The notes under the pieces are model-generated. The model was given only the letters and a program-made list of their open reading frames with translations, made no database searches and was not told the DNA's origin. A DNA stretch of 64,000 nucleotides from Coenobita brevimanus. Its lineage: Eukaryota > Arthropoda > Malacostraca > Decapoda > Coenobitidae. The position numbers were made by a program, and so were the translations under genes. Of this stretch, positions 35,036 through 45,925 are shown piece after piece; the first letter of the stretch is position 1, and each line of letters starts with the position of its first letter. Location of the stretch: positions 51,451,856 to 51,515,855 of the forward strand of contig CM064671.1 in assembly GCA_032717465.1 (NCBI GenBank), written 5' to 3'.

Positions 35036-35290
35036 AAAATCAGCTGATAAAAGAATCATTTCATGAACAGAATTCCTTAATAAAAATCATCTGATAAAAT
35101 CACGTCTAATGGAGAGGAGTCGTCTGTAAAAAAAAAAAAAAAAATATTCTGTCAGCATAAATCGTCTGAACAAATATCGTGTAAATATGGCGTAATGAAA
35201 AAGCTCATCTATATATCGTCTGTTAAAAATCTGAACATAGGATAGTTCAGTGAACAAATATCGTCCAAATAAAAAATCTCCATATTGATC
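35036..35290. repeat. Degenerate repeat around AAATCGTCTGAAAAAA, right part
   Basis: Same motif as 32295-32615: AATCATCTGATAAAATC, GTCGTCTGTAAAAA, AAATCGTCTGAACAAATATC and so on. Shows that the repeat existed before the LINE inserted. Confidence 0.7.
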
Positions 35291-36566
35291 AAAGGCAGCT
35301 GAAAAGTTTTGTTAGAACATGGCACTCACAGAAATAAATAAACTCAATAAATGCAGTTTGGATTGGATGAGCGGTTGGGTTGCAAAGAATGTCAGTGTGA
35401 CACCTGTACATGCTCAACGGTAGCAGGAATACGGTGTGTCAAGAGACGTAAGTCATATAAATAGATTAACTCAACTGATTTGGTTTGGTTTGGATGAGTG
35501 GTTCGGTTGTGAAGTTCTGATTGTGGAAAAAACAATAGTGGCCACACAGCCTTGTGAATTTGTTCATTTTTAACTTTTGTTCAACGTATACGTTGTCATT
35601 ATACAAAGTTTCAAAACTCAACGTTCAGTGCTTTTGGAGAAGATTTTGTATTTATCATAATTTAAACGACTAATATGGTGGCCAAAAGACGCTATGAACT
35701 GTAATGATATTTAGCCAAGTAGACGACGTCGATGGTCATTATTTTGTACGAAATGTATCTGTGTGTGTCTGTGTCGAAAACTCAAATATCAGACTATAGA
35801 AGGGAAAATTATTAATAAAAGTTGTTTAGAGTCACAACTTGAGTTCACATGCCACTCAGTTAGCATTGGGAGACATCCAGGATGGATACATAATAAAATT
35901 TTCATCTAACAGTATTGTTACAAGTGTATCTGGCTCACAGATGACGGGTAGTCCTGTCAACAGTTTAATTCGTCAGGCTCATATGGCCATATGTGTAAAA
36001 TCTTACAATTAATCTGAGCAGTTCTGGAGAAACTGAAATTTTTTTTTTTTATAATAATGAATTTTCTGAAATCCAGTAAGGTATCCAAACGATATTATAG
36101 ATTCTTGTCCCATGAACAAATTTGATTCATCATGTATCTCCAGTCATATGTGGATAATTAAAGCTCAGCACTTGGCGTTTCTAGAGAACAATATTTTCTA
36201 ATTTTTATTATTTTTTTATTTAATCCAAGATGGCTGCCATAAGCCAATACGTATTGTAATCATATTAATTAACTATGTTCACTATATCACCCCGGTCATA
36301 TGTGCAACACATGCCTCTGTATTCAACGGCTACAACGAAGCTTTTTAATGGTTAAAAAATCTGCGTGGCATCCAAACTTGGCGGCTATTAATAAAAAGTT
36401 TGATGTCACGCCTCATGGCTCATCAAACTTAGTTTGGATAGTATAAATGGTTTGCTTCGTATAAGGTTTTTCCAGCTAGTATCAAATAGAACAGGAAGAA
36501 GAGAAACAACAGGCATTCAAGCCCAGGCGAGCTGAACCCCTAATAAGGTTACATAAACATATCAAT

Positions 36567-36567
<1 letters not shown>
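35291..36567. other. AT-rich unique sequence, no gene seen
   Basis: No open frame of note. Two short related pieces (near 35355 and 35480: GGATGAGCGGTTGGGTTG and GGATGAGTGGTTCGGTTGTG) suggest an old local duplication. Confidence 0.45.

Positions 36568-36639
<72 letters not shown>
36568..36639. repeat. (CA)n microsatellite
   Basis: 36 CA units, perfect. Confidence 0.95.
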
Positions 36640-36641
<2 letters not shown>

Positions 36642-37650
36642 TCAATTCACCATGTCTATGGTCAACAATAATAGTCGTGCTTTGTTTCCCCCATGGTTAC
36701 AGTCCCCAAATCCCCACCCCTACTCCACCCGTGTTCCATGATTCCAGGCAAGATGCAATTGTGGACCAATGTATCAGTGATGAGTTTACTAATATTGGAC
36801 GGGATGGACCTAATACACCAATCGAAGGAAAGTGAGAGTAACAACCACTTTTAACTCTTTGTTAACCCCTTAACTTCAATGAGGTAATTTAGTATATTCT
36901 TGATATCTGCACAAAATTTGCACCAGATGTGGATTTACTTTTCTATGATCTTCCTTCACTTTTAGAGGTTTCAGGTAAGTTGAATATAATCATATGGAAG
37001 TAGCAAAATAATAAAACTTTAAAGTAAATTATCAGACTCCAGGAATAAGGGAAATATTGGTTATCTGCTTTAACGGCATTGTGCAGTTGATAGGTCTAAC
37101 TGCTTTCAGAAAAACTGATAGGTTACCTACTATAAAATCTAGATAACTAAGAGATAAGGGAGCATAGTTTCTGTATTTAAAGCTATTTCTCGTTGCTTGA
37201 GGGCTCTTGTAAAAGCGGAACTGACTGTGCCTTTACAGTCAAGAACAAAATGTTGACTACTATTCCACTGCATCCATTGCGTACTAAAGGCATGTCCATC
37301 CCTTTCCTCAAGCAAAATCATCAATGTCAAGATATGCAATGAAGACTTTCATAGCATACGGCTATTAGCCAGTAGAGGAAAATGGAAAGTACAGTAGCAC
37401 AGGTAAAATAAGTGAATATTTGTCTCCTTCTCTACATGCAAACAGCAGTCGATAATACAAGCAGATAAAGATATAGCGGCAATCATTATTTTATTTTGTG
37501 GTAAGTGGGGGCACGTATCATCCACTCACTTGATATACTGCTACCTGACTTGTGGCAGAAACGGGCACCCAATATCTACTCACTTCATATAATGCTGCCT
37601 CTGAGTGACAACACTGAGTGGCAAGGCAAATAATTTCCTATAACTAAGGA
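36640..37650. other. AT-rich sequence with a short tandem-like motif
   Basis: No gene recognised. At 37500-37610 a motif containing ATCCACTCACTTGATATACTGCT occurs twice, and a third version is at 39983-40020. It may be a fragment of a dispersed repeat. Confidence 0.4.
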
Positions 37651-39412
37651 TTTTTTTTTATGCGAGGAAGAAGGAACCAAAGGCTGATTCCATAAAACCT
37701 TCCTTGAAGAAAAAAAAAAAAAAGAGCCAAATTCAAGATCCATTCATTTCGAGATCCCTGGACACACTGCGTTTGAAAGACTGGAGATCATAGGAAGTAG
37801 AAATTACAGGCAGAGGGAGACAGTTCCATATTTGACCTGTTGCATAAATGAGGGACTGGGAGTAACGGTTAACTCTTGCGTTAGAGACCTGGAGAGAAAA
37901 GAGAGGAGAGTTTGTTGCTAGACGGGTGCTATGCGCCCATCATAGAGGTGGAAGGATGCAAGCAGACAGTTCAGAGGAATAGTGACAATTGAAGTAGCAA
38001 TAGAAATGAGATAAATAGGCAACAGTGCGGCGAAGAGACAGAGGTTGAAGGGAGCCAGGAAGAGGAGGAAAGTTGATGAGACAGATAGCCTTTGACTCCA
38101 CCCTATTGAGAAGAGCTGTATGTGGGGAGCCTTCCCACACATGTGAGTTGTACTGTAAACGGGGAAATAAAACTCGTGTATAAAGTCAACAACTGTGCAG
38201 GGGTAAAGAAGGCACTGAGTCGGCTTAGCACACCTAATCTCTTGGAAGCAGATTTTACAAGAGATGCAATATGTTCTTTCCAATATAAGTCCCGTATGAA
38301 TGAAACCTCAGTCATGTTCAAGGATGATGCAGGGCTGAGTTGGATATTATTAAACATTAGTGGGTACTTCTGTGAAAGATTTTGACGGGTTGATAGGTGT
38401 AAAAACTGAGTCTTTGATGCATTACAAACAAGATTATTTTTACCCCAGTCAGAGATACGAGCCAAGTCAGACATTACGTGTGTCATAGCCTCATCCCTTG
38501 TTTGATGAAGTAACTGCTTAGAAGGACGTTACAGAAATCGAATGGAAAGGTGAAGGGTGGAATCATCAGTGTATGAGTGGATAGGATTAGATGTACAGCT
38601 TAGAAGATCATTGATGAATAAAAGGAAGAGAGTTGGTGCTAGGACAGAACCCTGAGGAACACCATTGTTGATAAATCTAGGAGAAGAACGATGGCCGTCT
38701 ACAACACCAGCTATAGAACGACCAGAAAGGAAGCTATAGATGAAGGCACAGATAGAAGGACAGAAACCGTAAGAGGGCAGTTTGGAAATTAAAGATTTAT
38801 GCCAGACTCGATCGAAAGCCTTTGAGATGTCAAGTGCACTGGAAAAGCTTTCGCCAAAGTCCCGAAAGGAGGATGACCAGGAGTCTGAAAGGGAGGTGAG
38901 CAGGTCGCCAGTGGAGCGTCCTTGACGGAACCCATACTGATGACCAGAAAGAAGGTTGTGATAAGAAAGATGCTTTAAAAATTTTCTGTTAAGAATAGGC
39001 TCGATAACTTTTGAGACACATGATGTTAAAGCAATTGGACGATAATTAGAGGCTTGGGAATGATCACTTTTCTTTGGGACTGGCTGATTGAGAGCAAACT
39101 TCCAGCAAGAGGGAAAGGTATAAGTTAAAAGACAAAGATGAAAGAGTTTACCTAGGCAGGGTGTAAGCACAGAAGCACAGTTCTTGAGGACAACAGGAGG
39201 GACTCCATCAGGCTCATATGCCTTATTAGTATTGAAGCCAGTGATGGCAGAAAATACATCAGCTGAAGAAATTTTAATGTCAGCCATGAGAAAGTCAGAG
39301 GGGGGAAATGATGGAGGAAAAGCACCAGAATCGTCTAAAGTGGACTTGGAGGAGAAAGTCTGAGCAAAGAGATCTGCTTTATCAGTAGAAGAAATAGCTG
39401 CAGAGCCATTTA
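37651..39412 (-). mobile_element. Jockey-like LINE (family J), 5'-truncated copy
   Basis: Minus-strand copy of the LINE at 49570-52412. The A tail shows as a T run at 37651-37659, followed by the same 3' UTR ending (minus strand CCTTCTTCCTCGCATAAAA). Frames: RT fingers-palm 38529-39287 (252 residues), palm-thumb 38103-38486 and the C-terminal part near 37918-38140. The catalytic box reads [12 protein letters not shown], so YADD is YTDD here, and frameshifts separate the frames. The 5' end is truncated at about 39412, inside the region equivalent to 50636. Confidence 0.85.
38529..39287 (-). pseudogene. RT fingers-palm frame of LINE J, 252 residues
   Basis: Shows [70 protein letters not shown] (first Asp) and [20 protein letters not shown], then YTDD. 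The Ala to Thr change at the catalytic box is unusual and suggests inactivity. Confidence 0.8.
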
Positions 39413-39650
39413 CTTCGTGTCTGGTGGGTTATGTGGTAACTGTATAAAGAAATGACGCCTGGTGGGTTAGTTGGGTAAGACTGGAACCTGCCGGACCCTG
39501 TAGGTTTTTATCCGTGGGTGTTTTGGAGGCTACTGCTTACATGATGTGAATCAGTGCAAACGAGGCCACTCATCTTGGCTTAAATTACCGAGACTGACTA
39601 GCTTAAGCCCAGACTTCGACGCCCGTAATACCCCCCCCCCCCGCAGAAAA
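39413..39650 (+). mobile_element. tRNA-derived SINE, diverged copy 1 (family S)
   Basis: From 39455 the plus strand reads GCCTGGTGGGTTAGTTGGGT, with an A box, then GGTTTTTATCC as a B box about 45 nt later, then a body aligning with the better copy at 40258-40490 (CACTCATCTTGGCTTAAATT, TTCGACGCCCGTAA). A partial extra head lies just before it (39419-39450). It ends in a C homopolymer (39629-39642). Confidence 0.55.
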
Positions 39651-39805
39651 AAATAAAAAATAAAGAGAATAAAGAACTCTGGATATCGGATGGTGGACTA
39701 ACTTACTTTTATTGATACTTACCTACTTATTTTATGTACTTACTGATTTTTAAAATACCTAGTAGGTTGCTCTTCTCAGGCATACATCATATATATACTT
39801 TAGAT

Positions 39806-39812
39806 ATGTGTG

Positions 39813-39886
<74 letters not shown>
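39806..39886. repeat. (GT)n microsatellite
   Basis: About 40 GT units with one GTGC interruption near 39818. Confidence 0.95.
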
Positions 39887-39887
<1 letters not shown>

Positions 39888-40067
39888 ATCCATTTAACCA
39901 AATGACTTTGTAACGTTTGTTAAGCCACGTTTCTATCCACCAGCTCGTATATAATAAAATCATTTGGAAATTTTGAGGTAGGTGGGGGCGCTCAGCATCC
40001 ACTCACTCGATGTAGTGCTGCTGTCGGGTGTCTGCCCTTTCTCTCCCCTCTCCATACCTTCCTTCCT

Positions 40068-40194
40068 CTTTTGTCTTTCCTTACTTCATTCTTTCCTCGT
40101 CCTTCTGCCTACGGGTGACTTTACACTCCCTCTTTTGTCTTTCTTTCCTTCATTCTTTCCTCTTCCTTCTGCGTGTGGGTGACTGTACACTGAG
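40068..40194. repeat. 64-bp minisatellite, two units
   Basis: The unit starting CTTTTGTCTTTCC and ending GGGTGACTTTACACTCCCT occurs at 40068-40131 and, slightly changed, at 40132-40194. Confidence 0.75.
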
Positions 40195-40257
40195 TAAGAA
40201 GCCTAATGGTTTCCTGTACACCAGGAAACCATTTACTACGCTGGGTGGTAACCATAT

Positions 40258-40490
40258 AACCAAATTATGGCACCTGGTGGTTTAGTGGGTAATTACAGCT
40301 CTCCACTCGCATTGAGTCTGTGAAGGTTTATATCCAAGGGGTGATTGGGGTTATTACTCATGTAATCCCACTTAGGGATGAGTGAGGCTGGTCACTCGCA
40401 TCTTAAATGTCAGGACCAAATTGCCAAGCCCCGGGCTTCTACGCTCCTCATGAAGCAACTTAGAATTGGATAATGGATGGATGGATGAAT
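40258..40490 (+). mobile_element. tRNA-derived SINE, copy 2 (family S) with TGGA tail
   Basis: The head CACCTGGTGGTTTAGTGGGT has a clear A box. GGTTTATATCC, about 45 nt later, is a slightly decayed B box. The body continues to about 40470 and ends with a GGATAATGGATGGATGGATG tail, a short tandem-repeat tail as in many invertebrate SINEs. It shares head and body with 39455-39630. Confidence 0.65.
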
Positions 40491-41006
40491 AGTAAGGTAA
40501 AATAATGTTTGTAATCAGACTGAAAGTTTGAATTTCCATTGACCTACGTTATTTTTTTCCTTGTTGCTTATAAATTATATTTATTCAATTTAGGAGAAAC
40601 TTTGGAAGTTAAGTAAGCCTATATACTACCACCAGTTTAGAATAATATTCCCATAACATAACACAGGCAAATGATCTGGGAATCCCAAAAGAAATATTTA
40701 CAAAATTTGCTGTAGTAGTGAACTCAGCTTAGGTATTTAAATAAATAAATAAAAATAAATATTGTATGTATGTGTTAGGTTATAATGAAAAATACGATCA
40801 AGATTTACTCATTTCTTCACCCGTATGACTTGAACTGTCACCATTATTTTTTTTTTTATTTATTTTAAGCTTTGGAGAGCCTGAGGGCGTTAAAATATTC
40901 TTTAGACCTAATTTACCAGTTCCATACTCAGTGTTTGTCCTGTGCTGACTAAAACCGTCTGATGGTAGAGAGGACAGGATGAAAAAAGTTCTACAAAGTA
41001 CTAAGA
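40491..41006. other. AT-rich sequence, no gene seen
   Basis: Nothing recognised. Confidence 0.45.
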
Positions 41007-41211
41007 ACCGTATTCCCGTCGGTTAAGGAAAATTCTTAACTCCTTTTCCTATGCGACAACTTTGCTTATTGCACGTCACCATATATAGATAATTCTGATA
41101 TCGTCGTATTCTGCACTGAAAATGTGTCAAAGGATTTTAACCAGCCATTTCCAAATATTAATTGTTAAGGTAACTGTGTTAGGGAGCCTCTTTAGCCCAC
41201 GAGAATATGAA
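41007..41211. mobile_element. MITE-like element with terminal inverted repeats, copy 1 (family M)
   Basis: About 205 bp. The left end reads CCGTATTCCCGTCGGTTAAG and the right end, on the opposite strand, reads TCATATTCTCGTGGGCTAAA, giving an imperfect inverted repeat of roughly 18 bp. A second copy of similar length with the same ends is at 56990-57199. Both continue inwards with a TCTTAACTCCTTTTCCTA-like block. No coding capacity, as expected of a miniature inverted-repeat element. Superfamily unknown. Confidence 0.6.
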
Positions 41212-41585
41212 CAAAGCGAAAATTTTTATCTCGTGCAAACAGTGAGCTGCAGTTTATTTCTTTCTTCCTGAATTCAGACGATTTTTTTTATTACAGACAG
41301 GCTTTTCGAACAGGAGCTCTTACTACCCCTTAGAGTACGAGCGGTTTCACCTGAAAATGTAATCGTCTAAGAGGAGAGAGAGAGAGAGAAGCCGCAGGTA
41401 CTCTATGAACTAGAATGTTAGTGTTCTGTATTTACGTGTATGTACTGTATGCATGCAAGTATGTATGGATGTAATGTTCCCTGCCCCTGTGTGTCGTTGT
41501 TATGACTATTTCGGCACGATACAGATTCTTGGTCTGTTTGTGGGTGTTCTCTTGTACATTTTATTTCCTCCTCTGTATATCAGTG
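41212..41585. other. No gene seen
   Basis: Contains a short GA tract near 41380 and otherwise nothing recognisable. Confidence 0.45.
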
Positions 41586-41615
41586 CGGTAGCAGTAGTAC
41601 CAGTAGCAGTAGCGC

Positions 41616-41647
<32 letters not shown>

Positions 41648-41695
41648 ATAGTAGTAGTAGTAGTACTAGTAGTAGTATTTGTTGTTGTTGTTAAT
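41586..41695. repeat. Compound trinucleotide repeat (GTA/GCA/GTT)n
   Basis: Imperfect (GTA)n, (GCA)n and (GTT)n tracts in succession. Confidence 0.9.
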
Positions 41696-42176
41696 CCACT
41701 CTCATCTGTAGCATGAACCCAGTTGACCGCAGGCTGAAGTTACCTTTATCTGGCAATCCACCATCCTATTACGGAGTAATAGAGAGAAAGACAGGGACGT
41801 TTGTGTAACTTGGCAGTATAATCCCCTGATTATACGAGTGTCACCACAGGACGGTGTCTCCCTGTCTTTGTAACTAAGTAGGCTACTGACACTGTGTGCG
41901 AGTATGGTTGCCATACCCTTCAAACCCTACCTGCTTCCCTAAAAGGCCTGAACCTGATCCTTCTAATACAGCCACAACCACAAAGACTCAGTAGGTGAGG
42001 GACATATACTGTATTTGGCCGCCTCGATGAATGTTGAAAAAAATGAAAATATCGGGATTTTAAGAATAAAAAGAGTACAGTAAGAAAATGAAACACTGGC
42101 CCCTATTCCTTACCAATTTACTTTACACATTAGATCTCAGTATCCTGTTTAACGTTAAAGATGCCAAATATGTCGA
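41696..42176. other. No gene seen
   Basis: Unique sequence up to the target duplication of LINE copy B. Confidence 0.45.
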
Positions 42177-42358
42177 TACCAAAGTCTATCTATCTATCTA
42201 TTGCCAGACGCCTCAATCCCGTTTGGGGTGGCCACAAACAAATCGCCTCCACGTCGCCCTGTCCACCGCCATTTCACTGCTCTGCTCCCATCTCACCCCC
42301 CCTCTCTCATATACCTCTCCACCCAATCCCTTCATCTCATCTTCGACCTTCCCCTTCC

Positions 42359-43876
42359 TCATCCCCCCTCCACCTCACTCACATACACTCTCTTCATCAG
42401 TCTCTCACCCTCCATCCTCTCCACATGGCCAAACCACCTCAGTATGTGTCTCATAACGCTTCTTATCACATCCACATCCATACCACTACGCTCCTTTATA
42501 TCCTCATTCGTCAGCCTGTCTCTCCATGTGACTCCACAGGCTCCTCTTAAATAACTCAATTCCACTGCTCTCACTCTTGACTTGTGTCCTTCCAACAACG
42601 TCCAAGCTTCACTTCCATACGTTAGAGTTGGTATCACAATACTGTCATGTAGTAACTTTTTCACTTCCATGCCCACTTCCCTGTTTCTTGTCACTGCTTT
42701 CAATGAACCAGCAACCTTTCTTCCCTGCTGTACCCTTTCAAGCACTTCACCCTCCAAACCTCCATCCTTACTCATCACACTACCCAAGTACTTAAACGTA
42801 CTCACATTTTCCAATTCTTCACCATCCAACCTCGCTGTACATTCACTGACTTCACCTCTCTCAAAGACCATCATTTTACTCTTCCCTACATTCACCTTTA
42901 GATTCCGTTTCTTACACACTCTCCCAAACTCATCCACCAAACCTTGCAGCTCCCCTTCGTCTTCACTCAACAACACAGTATCATCTGCAAACAACAGTGC
43001 AGGAAGTTTCCAAACACTATCCTCTCTCACCAGGGCCACTCCAACATCCACTACCCTACCTTGTACCTCATTCATTACCCTATCCATGTACAGATTGAAC
43101 AACCATGGAGACATGACACATCCCTGTTTCAACCCAACCTTCAAAGAGAAAAATTCACTTAGTTCACCATCCACATGCACTGCAGCCTTAGCACCATCAT
43201 ACATACTCTTCACAGCATTCAACAACTTCCCATCTACTCCATATATTCTTAATGCTTTCCACAATCCTTGTCTATCCACTCTGTCATATGCTTTCTCCAA
43301 AGCCATGAAAGCCGCATACAACTTCTTTCCCTTCTCTAGAAAATTTTCCACTAAAGATCTAAGAATGAATATCTGATCTACACAACCTCTTTCCTTCCTA
43401 AAGCCTCCCTGTTCTTCTCCAACTAATTCCTCTGTTCTTTCTCTAACTCTGTCAATAAGTATCCTACCATACACTTTTCCTATTATACTAAGAAGACAAA
43501 TGCCCCTATGATTACCACACACTTCTTTTTCCCCTTTTCCTTTATACAAGGGAATAATTATACCTGACTTCCAATCCTCCGGGACTCTACCTTCCTCCCA
43601 GGCCAATCTGCACATCTTCCACATCCATTCTACTACTATCTCTCCCCCATGCTTCAGCATTTCACAACACACTCCATCAATTCCTGGGGCTTTCCCCAAT
43701 TTAAATTTCTTCATTGCTTCCACAACTTCTATCCTACTGATTTCTTCCTGTCTTCTCACCTCCCTCCTCCTCCCAGCCATTCCCCAGCCACTTATACTCG
43801 CATTACTTCCATCCTGTATGTGTAGCAATTCCTTTAAGTGTTCTCTCCATCTGCTCACTTTTTCTCCCTTCTCCAC
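42359..43876 (-). pseudogene. Reverse transcriptase frame of LINE E copy B, 505 residues
   Basis: Contains all main RT blocks in one frame: GKAPGIDGVCCEMLKH (about 82-97), WKSGIIIPLYKGKG, GNHRGICLLSIIGKVYGRIL, EEQGGFRKERGCVDQIFILR, AAFMALEKAYDRVDRQGLW, GLKQGCVMSPWLFNLYMD and LLFADDTVLLSE (catalytic FADD), then the thumb with YLGSVMSKDGG, YGSEAWTLLEGHK and RWFGHVERMEG. Note that the first catalytic block reads ALEKAYD, where relatives have DLEKAYD, so one metal-binding Asp appears replaced by Ala. The frame ends early (EVEGG and a stop), whereas copy A continues through RRFVCGHPLRD. It enables target-primed reverse transcription if active, but the changes argue against that. Confidence 0.8.
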
Positions 43877-43927
43877 TAGTAATCTACCATTTGTATCTTT
43901 CGCTCCCCTGCTAACCTCACTTCCACC

Positions 43928-44368
43928 CTATCTTACTCTCTTCACCTCTTTCCAGAACATTTTCTTACAGTCCCTCCTATTTACACTCAAATTCCTTCCA
44001 AATTCCTCATCCACTCTCTTCTTACTCTCTCTTACTAATCTTTTCACCTCTCTCTTTCTTTCAAAATATAACTCTTTCGTCCGCCTCTCAACTTCTTCCA
44101 CACCCCTATTTCTCTTCCATTCATTATATGCTTTCTTCTTTTGTGCCACAGACTGTCTCACCTCTTCAGTCCACCACACTGTTCCTTGCACCCCCCTCCG
44201 TCTTCTCTTCCTCCCATACACCACATCACATGCTGCACATATTTCTTCTGTAAATATCCTGCACACACCTTCCACGTCCCCCATCTGCTCCAATTCATAT
44301 TTGCCTAATCGTTCCTCCACTTCTCTCTTATACTCTGCCTTTTTCTCATCCTCTTGTAACCTTTCCAC
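43928..44368 (-). pseudogene. Pre-RT linker frame of LINE E copy B, 146 residues
   Basis: Highly charged linker between endonuclease and RT, with WWTEEVRQSVAQKKKAYNEW, a typical block in this position in LINE proteins. The element is truncated upstream of it at 44562, so the endonuclease is missing. Confidence 0.7.
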
Positions 44369-44571
44369 TCTCCTTGCAACTACTCCCTCCTCCCCTCTTT
44401 CCCTTCTTCTATTTCTCTATCCTAATTGGATCTTGTTTCTGGCCTCCATCAAGTAGAGGTCAGAAAGTCCACTCCCCCAACCTCTATAAGCTCTTTCATT
44501 CATTACACATCTTCGCATCCTTTCATCCACACACACATAATCAATCATTGCCTTCCTTTCGTTACCAAAGT

Positions 44572-45324
44572 AATATAATTATTACCCAAGAGGATATTAA
44601 AGTGCAATAAGAAAACTATATCGCTAAGGGAGGGGTGATAAAAACATCCCAAGTCGACCCTCGGACCAAAATTGTGACCTTGCCCTGCCATGTTGATCGC
44701 ATGTCCATTGTTCGTAAACCTGATTACTACATCGCCACAAGACTTCTTACCATTGCACCAACTTTAGTTCAAATTTAATCAAAAGTGCTTAAAATGACCT
44801 TGCGATTTGACTTTGTTCTTTGACTTACTACGCTCTATATAGAACCAATCCTGGCGGACTGTGAGCCTTGTCAAATAGGCGTGAAACTTAGTATTGTATT
44901 CATCAGAGTGAATGTTTAAATAAAAATTTCCCCCAGAGCAAGATTATAGAATTAGGGGAGAAAAGTATATGGTTGTGGGGAGCTTTATTTATTTTATTTT
45001 TTTTACAGAAGATGAACAGAGGAAGGAAGAACAAGTTTATTACAGAAAATGAAAACATCCACACACATTATAGCAGGTGTACTCCATTCCTAAATAAATG
45101 TATAGAGTTAGAACTGGACTACCTGCGGGTTGATGTTTCGGGGGGAAGCCAATCTGGGGAGGCGAATTCCAAAGGAAAAAAAAAAGGAGGCTCTAACTAA
45201 TTCCACGAGTTCTAGAAGACTAACCAAATGATACAAAATCGATTGTAGATAACTTCAGTAACATATAAACTGATCTCCGAACTAGGAAAACTCATTTAGG
45301 GAGTGATTAGTAGCATGGGGATGG
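44572..45324. other. Unique sequence, no gene seen
   Basis: No recognisable frame or repeat. It ends in ATGG (45321-45324), the 5' copy of the target duplication of the next element. Confidence 0.45.
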
Positions 45325-45906
45325 TGTGGTAGGTCTCCATATTATAATTGCAAATCATACTAGATAGATAAATAAATAGATAGATAGAGAGACAGATAGA
45401 AGCAGGAAGTCAAATGATGAGAAGGTGTTGTGTTTGCGAGAAGCGAGCAGCGCTAAACATGCTTACACGGAGGAAAGCTGACGACAGCAGCCAGTAAGGA
45501 GATGATGCAGTTAGCTGTCAGCAGTCCTCTCGTGAGAAAGGTCTGGTTGCCATGAGGAACATACGTGACGCATCCTTACTACACCAGATTTTAGGAAAGA
45601 GAGTTTAGAAGGAGACAAGCGACCCTAGAGAGAGGTCGAGACGGAGATTAGCCTTAGAACAGAGAGAGAGAGAGAGATAGCGAGACAGGGAGGTAGCTAC
45701 CCAGGACTTATACTATTATACCTGTTTAATATTTCCAAGACAAATAAAAATAGTCCCATACTATTCTTTACCTCTCCCGTCACTACATGACATCTGGTGG
45801 GGAAACTACTACAAGATATAAAAGCCGCTCGACCACAAGTCTAAAATATACGCCTCTACAAGCAAATACAAAGTCGCTGCTTTATGATACAAAGTCTTTT
45901 ATGACA
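45325..45906 (+). repeat. 5' LTR of family L element
   Basis: 582 bp. A GATA/GACA tract lies near the start and an AG tract near 45660. A possible polyadenylation signal AATAAA lies near 45743, and TATAAAAG is at 45817. The 3' end has about 22 bp that the 3' LTR lacks (CGCTGCTTTATGATACAAAG), which looks like a short duplication of the end sequence. Confidence 0.85.
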
Positions 45907-45908
45907 TT

Positions 45909-45925
45909 TGGTAGCAGCGAACGTA
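45909..45925 (+). promoter_or_regulatory. Primer binding site of family L element
   Basis: Two bases after the LTR end, TGGTAGCAGCGAACG starts with the TGG expected opposite a tRNA CCA end. I could not assign the tRNA. Confidence 0.45.

Larger units (their letters stand above)
42177..44571 (-). mobile_element. LINE family E, copy B, with 9-bp target duplication
   Basis: 5'-truncated LINE on the minus strand (42186-44562) between two copies of TACCAAAGT (42177-42185 and 44563-44571), its target-site duplication. The 3' end carries a (TAGA)n tail next to the terminal GGCAATAGA. It contains a 505-codon RT frame and, upstream, a 146-codon linker frame separated by a stop. RTE-type relationship is suggested by the microsatellite tail but the clade was not assigned. 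Confidence 0.85.

Noticed and set aside
41586..41695. Trinucleotide repeat as a CRISPR-like array
   Set aside because: It is an ordinary eukaryotic GTA/GCA microsatellite without spacers.
42582..43376. 264-codon plus-strand frame antisense to LINE E, and its twin at 58972-59766
   Set aside because: Both are exact antisense shadows of the RT frame in two copies of the same LINE. The purine-rich sense strand leaves few stops on the other strand. Composition is Ser/Thr/Pro-rich with no domain.
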